In this document: positions 59,478 through 64,000 of the stretch, piece by piece
How the letters are laid out: the number at the start of each line of letters is the position of its first letter
Position numbering within the stretch: position 1 is the first letter of the stretch
Assembly (NCBI RefSeq): GCF_039544165.1
Contig: NZ_BAABLD010000008.1
Location: forward strand, 682,001 to 746,000
Direction of reading: 5' to 3'
Length of the DNA: 64,000 bases
Source of the DNA: Viridibacterium curvum
GTDB lineage: Bacteria > Pseudomonadota > Gammaproteobacteria > Burkholderiales > Rhodocyclaceae
Notes under the pieces: model-generated
What the model saw: only the letters and a program-made list of their open reading frames with translations
Told to the model about the DNA's origin: nothing
Database searches by the model: none
Position numbers and translations under genes: made by a program

Positions 59478-61682
59478 ATGTTGAGAAGCCTCATCAAGTC
59501 CCTGCTGCGCACCATCACCGGCCTGCTGTTCCGCGTCCAGCTGCGCGGCGATCCCGCGCTCCGCGCCGAGCGCCTGCTGATCATCGCCAACCACGAATCC
59601 TTTCTCGACGGCCTGCTGCTGGGCCTGTGGCTGCCGCAGAACCCGGTGTTCATCGTGCACACCGGCGTTGCAGCCAACCCGATGTTCAAGCTGGTGCTGA
59701 TGCTCTGCGACTACCTGACGGTGGACCCGACCAGCCCGCTGGCAATGAAGAAGGTCATCCGCCTGCTCGAATCGGGTCGCCCGGTGGTGATCTTCCCCGA
59801 GGGCCGCATCACGCTGACCGGCAGCCTCATGAAGACCTATGACGGCCCGGCCTTCGTGGCCGCGAAGACGGGTGCGACGGTGCTGCCGATCCGCATCGAC
59901 GGCGCAGCGCGTACCTATTTCTCGCGCATGTCGGGCCGCTTCCCGCGCCGCGCGCTGCCGCAGATTTCGCTGACCGTCTGTGAGCCGACGCGCATAGCCA
60001 TGCCCCCCGGCAACACGGCGCGCGAACGCCGCCGCCGCGCCGGTGAGGCGATGCGCCGCGTGATGCAGAACATGATTTTCGCCAGCCGGCCGCAGCAGAC
60101 GCTGTTCGAAGCCTTCCTCAATGCGATGAGTCTGCATGGCCGCAAGCGCCGCCTCGTCGAAGACATGAAGCAGATCGAGTACAGCTACGGCGACCTGCTC
60201 AAGATGGCGCTCGCCCTGGGCCGGCTGGTGGCGCGCTTCACGCAGCCCGGGGAGCGCGTCGGCGTGCTGCTGCCCAATCTCGCCCCCACGCTGGGGCTGA
60301 TCTTCGGCCTCAATGCGCAGCGCCGCGTGCCGGCCATGCTCAACTACACGGCCGGCGTCGACGGCATGCAGGCCGCCTGTACGGCCGCCACCATCCGCCA
60401 TATCGTCAGCTCGCGCGCCTTCATCGAGCAGGCCAAGCTGGGCGACAAGGTCGCCGCGCTGCAGGGCGTACAGATCCATTACCTCGAAGACCTGCGCCCC
60501 ACCCTGGGCCTGGCCGACAAGCTGTGGCTCGCACTGTGGGCGCTGCCCTTCCCGCGTCTTGCCACGCCGAAGGGCAACGCCGAGGAGACGGCGGTCGTGC
60601 TGTTCACATCCGGGTCGGAAGGCAAACCCAAGGGCGTCGTGCTGTCCAACCGCGCGCTGCTCGCCAACGTCGCGCAGATCCGCGCGGTCATCGACTTCTC
60701 GGTCGACGACAAGATCCTCAACGCCCTGCCGCTATTCCACTCCTTCGGCCTCAACGCCGGCGGTCTGCTGCCGGTGCTGGGCGGCGCGAATGTCTTCCTG
60801 TACCCCTCGCCGCTGCACTACCGCATCATCCCCGAGCTGGCCTACGACCGCGCCTGCACCGTGTTGCTGGGCACCAGCACCTTTCTCGGCAACTACGCCA
60901 AGCACGCGCATCCCTATGACTTCTACCGCCTGCGTTATGTCATCGCTGGCGCCGAGAAGCTCAGCGAGCCCGTGCGCGCCGCCTGGTTCGAGAAATTCGG
61001 CGTGCGCATCTTCGAAGGCTACGGCGCGACCGAGACGGCGCCGGTACTGTCGGTCAACACACCAATGGCCTACCGCACCGGCACCGTCGGCCAGCTGCTG
61101 CCGGGCATTGCATCGCAACTGATGCCCGTCGCCGGTATCGAGCGCGGCGGCATCCTGCACGTCAGCGGCCCCAACCTCATGTCGGGCTACCTCAAGGTCG
61201 AGAAGCCCGGCGAGTTGCAGCCGCCCGAATCAGAGGCCGGACAGGGCTGGTACAACACCGGCGATGTGGTCGAGCTCGACGACGACGGCTTCATCCGCAT
61301 CGTCGGCCGTGTGAAGCGCTTCGCCAAGATTGCGGGCGAGATGATCTCCCTGGAGTCGGTCGAGAAGCTCGCTGCGCAGGCCTCGCCCAACTTTGTCCAT
61401 GCCACGTCGAGCGTGGCGGATGAAGCCAAGGGCGAGGCGCTGGTGCTGTTCACGACCGACAAGAGTCTGAATCGTGAGGCCTTGCAGAATGCCGCCAAGA
61501 CCGGCGGCTGGCCCGAGCTGGCGGTGCCGCGCAAGATCGTGGTGGTGGAGGCGCTGCCGCTGCTGGGTACGGGGAAGACGGATTATGTAACGCTCAAACA
61601 ATGGGCGGAATCCAGCTCCCCTCTCCCGCTCGCGGGAGAGGGGTTGGGGGAGAGGGCACATGCACGAACCCCAGCAGATTGA
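59478..61682 (+). CDS. Aas-like fused PlsC acyltransferase and acyl-activating ligase
   Basis: 734 residues. N-terminal PlsC domain (about 1-200): NHESFLDGLLLGL (HxxxxD) and FPEGRITLTGS. C-terminal AMP-binding ligase (about 230-710): VVLFTSGSEGKPKGVVLSNRAL, LPLFHSFGLNAGG, FEGYGATETAPVLSVN, WYNTGDVVELDDDGFIRIVGR and GTGKTDYVTLKQW. Equivalent to 2-acylglycerophosphoethanolamine acyltransferase/acyl-ACP synthetase, which recycles lysophospholipids at the inner membrane. The last 23 residues (SSSPLPLAGEGLGERAHARTPAD in three short runs) are encoded by the inserted repeat and the DUF559 gene start, not by the original gene; family members normally end near the ligase motif. Confidence 0.92.
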   Translation: MLRSLIKSLLRTITGLLFRVQLRGDPALRAERLLIIANHESFLDGLLLGLWLPQNPVFIVHTGVAANPMFKLVLMLCDYLTVDPTSPLAMKKVIRLLESGRPVVIFPEGRITLTGSLMKTYDGPAFVAAKTGATVLPIRIDGAARTYFSRMSGRFPRRALPQISLTVCEPTRIAMPPGNTARERRRRAGEAMRRVMQNMIFASRPQQTLFEAFLNAMSLHGRKRRLVEDMKQIEYSYGDLLKMALALGRLVARFTQPGERVGVLLPNLAPTLGLIFGLNAQRRVPAMLNYTAGVDGMQAACTAATIRHIVSSRAFIEQAKLGDKVAALQGVQIHYLEDLRPTLGLADKLWLALWALPFPRLATPKGNAEETAVVLFTSGSEGKPKGVVLSNRALLANVAQIRAVIDFSVDDKILNALPLFHSFGLNAGGLLPVLGGANVFLYPSPLHYRIIPELAYDRACTVLLGTSTFLGNYAKHAHPYDFYRLRYVIAGAEKLSEPVRAAWFEKFGVRIFEGYGATETAPVLSVNTPMAYRTGTVGQLLPGIASQLMPVAGIERGGILHVSGPNLMSGYLKVEKPGELQPPESEAGQGWYNTGDVVELDDDGFIRIVGRVKRFAKIAGEMISLESVEKLAAQASPNFVHATSSVADEAKGEALVLFTTDKSLNREALQNAAKTGGWPELAVPRKIVVVEALPLLGTGKTDYVTLKQWAESSSPLPLAGEGLGERAHARTPAD
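61613..61656 (+). repeat. Left inverted repeat of the DUF559 unit
   Basis: Palindromic repeat of the family at 1529, 36701 and others; here translated in frame as the tail of the upstream ligase. Confidence 0.85.
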
Positions 61683-62043
61683 TCGCGCCAAGACATTGCG
61701 CCGCGATCAGACTCCGGCAGAACAACAACTCTGGTATCACCTGCGCGCGCATCGCTTCGCCGGTTTGAAGTTCAAGCGCCAGAAACCTGTCGGCCCTTTC
61801 ATCGTGGATTTCGCGTGCGTGGAAAAGATGCTGGTCATCGAGATTGATGGCGGCCAGCATCAGGATGCTGCGGCTTATGACGCTGCAAGGGATCGCTGGC
61901 TGGCAAAGGAAGGTTTTACGGTGCTGCGTTTCTGGAACAATGAAGTCATGAACCAGCTGGAAGACGTTCTGGAGAAAATCCGGCTGACGGTGGAACAACC
62001 CTCTCCCCCAACCCCTCTCCCGCAGGCGGGAGAGGGGAGCTGA
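61660..62043 (+). CDS. DUF559 endonuclease-fold protein
   Basis: 127 residues related to Vsr-type very-short-patch nucleases: AKTLRRDQTPAEQQLWYHLRAHRFAGLKFKRQKPVGPFIVDFACVEKMLVIEIDGGQH carries the restriction-endonuclease-like core (Glu in AEQQLW, VDF and E-x-D-G-x-x-H), followed by RDRWLAKEGFTVLRFWNNEV. The last 15 residues (PSPPTPLPQAGEGS) are translated from the right inverted repeat. It overlaps the ligase gene end by 23 bp in another frame. Biochemical role of DUF559 proteins is not established; nicking or cleavage of DNA is inferred from the fold. Confidence 0.85.
   Translation: MHEPQQIDRAKTLRRDQTPAEQQLWYHLRAHRFAGLKFKRQKPVGPFIVDFACVEKMLVIEIDGGQHQDAAAYDAARDRWLAKEGFTVLRFWNNEVMNQLEDVLEKIRLTVEQPSPPTPLPQAGEGS
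61999..62042 (-). repeat. Right inverted repeat of the DUF559 unit
   Basis: Inverted copy of 61613-61656 (42/44). Its outer base pairs end in GAGCTG at the stop codon of the DUF559 gene. Confidence 0.85.
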
Positions 62044-62060
62044 CTGGACACACGCCTGAT

Positions 62061-62107
62061 CCCCTCTCCCACTTGTGGGAGAGGGTGGCCCGCAGGGCCG
62101 GGAGAGG
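62061..62107. repeat. Solitary palindrome repeat, variant with second hairpin
   Basis: CCCCTCTCCCACTTGTGGGA, then GAGGGTGGCCCGCAGGGCCG and GGAGAGG: two small hairpins followed by the GGGAGAGG core, the same layout as each arm of the doublet at 800-973. It lies 18 bp behind the DUF559 unit. Confidence 0.75.
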
Positions 62108-62141
62108 ACAACAACCCGCACAACCCGCCGACAGAAGAACC

Positions 62142-64000
62142 ATGAGCACAACACCCAACCTCCTCACCCAGAAACGCTTCGGCCCGCTGTTCCTCACCCA
62201 GTTCCTCGGCGCCTTCAACGACAACATCTTCAAGAACGCGCTGGTGCTGCTCGTCGCCTTCCAGAGCGGCAAGATACTGGGCCTCGACCCCGCCATCGTC
62301 GTGCAGCTTGCGGCGGGCCTGTTCATCCTGCCCTTCTTCCTGTTCTCGGCCATGGCCGGGCAGATTGCCGACAAGTTCGACAAGGCGCGCGTGGTGCGCA
62401 TCGTGAAGTTCATCGAGATCGGCATCGCGGCGCTGGCGCTGGCGGGCTTCGCGGCGCAGCACGTGGAGTTCCTGCTCGCTGCGCTGTTCCTCATGGGCCT
62501 GCACTCCACCTTCTTCGGCCCGCTCAAGTACTCGATCCTGCCGCAGCACCTGCATGACGACGAGCTGGTTGCCGGTAATGCCTGGGTGGAGAGCGGCACC
62601 TTTGTGGCGATCCTGCTCGGCTCGGTGCTGGCAGGGCTGTTCATGGCCATCAAGCCTGAAGGTCCAACCATCGCCGGCATCGCCTGCGTGATCGTCGCCA
62701 TCGCCGGTTACATCGCCAGCCGCAGCATTCCGGCCGCGCCTCCTTCGGCGCCCGACCTGAAGATCAACCTCAACCCCTTCTCCGAAACCGTCGCCAACAT
62801 CCGCATGGCCTGGCACAGCAATGGCAACCGGACGGTGTTCCACTCGCTGATCGGCATCTCGTGGTTCTGGTTCTACGGCGCCATTTTCCTGTCGCAGTTC
62901 GCTCCCTTCGTGAAGACCGTGCTGGGCGGCGGCGAGTTGCTGGTCACCGCGCTGCTGGCCACCTTCATCGTCGGCATCGCACTGGGCTCCTTCCTCTGCG
63001 AACGCCTGTCGGGCAAGCATGTCGAGATCGGCCTCGTGCCGCTGGGTTCGATCGGCCTCACCGTGTTCGGCATCGACCTGTGGTGGGCCAGCCCGGCGAC
63101 ACCGCCGCATATCGCCAGTGTCAGCGGCTTCATGCTCGACACGGCCAACTGGCGCTTGCTGTTCGACCTCGTGATGATCGGCGTGTCGGGCGGCTTCTAC
63201 ACGGTGCCGCTGTACGCCATGATCCAGGCGCGCTCCAAGCCCGAAGAGCGCTCGCGCATCATCGCCGCCAACAACATCCTCAATGCGGGCTTCATGGTTG
63301 TCTCGGCAGCGTTCGCGGCTGGCGCGCTGGCCGGTGGCGTAACGATTCCGCAGATCTTCCTCATCACGGCGTTGATGAACATCGCGGTCGCCTTCTACGT
63401 CTACAAGCTGGTGCCCGAGTTCCTCATGCGCTTCCTGTGCTGGCTGCTGGTGCACAGCGTCTATCGCGTGCGTGCCAAGGGCCTTGAACACATCCCCGAC
63501 GAAGGCGCCGCCGTGCTGATCTGCAACCACGTCAGCTACGTCGACGCGCTGATCATCAGCGCCGCCTCGCGCCGGCCGATCCGCTTCGTGATGGATCACA
63601 ACATCTTCAGGATCCCGCTCGCCAATTTCGTATTCCGCGAGAACCGTGCGATCCCGATTGCACCGGCGAAGGAAGACCCCGCCCTGCTTGAAGCCGCGTA
63701 CGAAGAGATCGCCAAGGCCCTCGCCAACGGCGAGCTGATCGGCATCTTCCCCGAGGGCGGCATCACGCGCGACGGCGAGATCGCCCCGTTCAAGGGTGGC
63801 ATCCGCAAGGTGCTCGAACGCACACCGGTACCGGTCGTACCCATGGCCTTGCGCGGCCTGTGGGACAGCGCCTTCGCCCGCAAGCCGGGCTCCAGCCTGC
63901 TGCGCGCGATGCGACGTGGGGTATGGAGTTCGGTCGAGCTGGTCGTTGCGCCGACTGTGCCCCCCGCCGAAGCAACGCCGGAAGCGTTGCAGCAAATCGT
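62142..64000 (+). CDS. MFS transporter fused to PlsC acyltransferase (LplT-like), 3' end outside window
   Basis: 619 codons before the window ends. Residues about 1-430 are an LplT-like MFS lysophospholipid flippase domain (RFGPLFLTQFLGAFNDNIFKNALVLLVAF; GLHSTFFGPLKYSILPQHL), about twelve helices. From about 445 a PlsC domain follows: ICNHVSYVDALI (HxxxxD) and GIFPEGGITRDGE. With the upstream ligase it gives LplT and Aas functions split differently, with a PlsC domain in both proteins. ATG at 62142 follows AGAAGAACC. Probably once adjacent to the ligase gene before the DUF559 unit inserted. Confidence 0.9.
   Translation, partial: MSTTPNLLTQKRFGPLFLTQFLGAFNDNIFKNALVLLVAFQSGKILGLDPAIVVQLAAGLFILPFFLFSAMAGQIADKFDKARVVRIVKFIEIGIAALALAGFAAQHVEFLLAALFLMGLHSTFFGPLKYSILPQHLHDDELVAGNAWVESGTFVAILLGSVLAGLFMAIKPEGPTIAGIACVIVAIAGYIASRSIPAAPPSAPDLKINLNPFSETVANIRMAWHSNGNRTVFHSLIGISWFWFYGAIFLSQFAPFVKTVLGGGELLVTALLATFIVGIALGSFLCERLSGKHVEIGLVPLGSIGLTVFGIDLWWASPATPPHIASVSGFMLDTANWRLLFDLVMIGVSGGFYTVPLYAMIQARSKPEERSRIIAANNILNAGFMVVSAAFAAGALAGGVTIPQIFLITALMNIAVAFYVYKLVPEFLMRFLCWLLVHSVYRVRAKGLEHIPDEGAAVLICNHVSYVDALIISAASRRPIRFVMDHNIFRIPLANFVFRENRAIPIAPAKEDPALLEAAYEEIAKALANGELIGIFPEGGITRDGEIAPFKGGIRKVLERTPVPVVPMALRGLWDSAFARKPGSSLLRAMRRGVWSSVELVVAPTVPPAEATPEALQQI

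Larger units (their letters stand above)
61613..62042. mobile_element. 430-bp unit: DUF559 gene enclosed by 44-bp inverted repeats
   Basis: Left repeat 61613-61656 and right repeat 61999-62042 are inverted copies, 42 of 44 bases identical; the only difference is TC against CT at the hairpin centre. Each begins CAGCTCCCCTCTCCCGC at the outer edge and ends GGTTGGGGGAGAGGG inward, and each contains its own hairpin. The DUF559 gene occupies the interior. No target-site duplication is visible at the outer borders. Calling it mobile is an inference from the structure. Confidence 0.6.

Noticed and set aside
61875..63995. 706-codon minus-strand frame
   Set aside because: Antisense to the clear MFS-PlsC gene; composition dominated by Asp, Glu, Arg, His and Gln with no motif.

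Overview
The window is GC-rich chromosomal DNA with dense, mostly operonic genes. The gene set points to a betaproteobacterium, probably of the Rhodocyclales/Zoogloea-Uliginosibacterium type. It includes a proteobacterial-type gshA-gshB pair, a man-type EIIA-HPr-enzyme I regulatory PTS, ribBA-ribH-nusB-thiL, a NodT/EmrA/EmrB efflux operon under MarR, PEP-CTERM and poly-serine secreted proteins. The lineage call is an inference from gene content only.

Layout. 1-4.7 kb: a membrane polyamine cluster (membrane-domain spermidine synthase, cut by the left edge, then divergently DUF350, SPFH-SHOCT, double DUF4178 zinc-ribbon protein, small lipoprotein, SpeD). 4.7-9.4 kb: histidine kinase/FixJ-type regulator, secreted GlcG/HbpS-like haem-binding protein, a dRS3-like repeat pair, ankyrin protein, an orphan gene and a hemerythrin. 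9.5-12.8 kb: pepN and a UPF0303 protein. 12.8-16.2 kb: a nitric-oxide type module (NsrR, truncated haemoglobin, alternative oxidase) with two near-identical NsrR-like operators, then a MerR gene with a SoxR-like operator facing DUF2938/DUF2798 genes, and DoxX. 16.4-25.6 kb: DsbA-like, RutE-like, Lon-substrate-domain, MidA-type methyltransferase, pyrE, xthA, a degenerate HD-GYP protein and two transporters. 25.7-30.7 kb: lytic transglycosylase, PEP-CTERM trypsin, GNAT and several unrecognised proteins. 30.8-34.2 kb: DUF502, ruvB, then a lower-GC phosphotransferase gene bracketed by a 119-bp duplication of the ruvB 5' end and a decayed ruvB fragment. 34.2-40.1 kb: metallopeptidase-like protein and the marR-nodT-emrA-emrB efflux operon. 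40.1-49.4 kb: dusA, DUF2799 lipoprotein, riboflavin/thiamine/nusB operon, gshA-gshB, an M48-like protein. 49.5-53 kb: apbE and the PTS genes. 53-58.2 kb: glpD, pgpA, pncC and a poly-serine pectinesterase. 58.4-64 kb: ArsR with a YebB-like hydrolase sharing one operator motif, then two PlsC-containing lipid proteins with a small DUF559 nuclease gene between them.

Most striking: (i) the DUF559 gene is enclosed by 44-bp inverted repeats (42/44 identical) that belong to a palindrome family scattered through the window, so the unit looks like a minimal mobile element, and its left end now supplies the C-terminus of the upstream ligase; (ii) the NsrR-haemoglobin-alternative oxidase module with duplicated operators; (iii) the gene captured between a complete and a broken ruvB; (iv) the membrane polyamine cluster.

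No rRNA, CRISPR array or convincing tRNA was seen. Protein family assignments come from reading motifs in the translated sequence; no database search was run.
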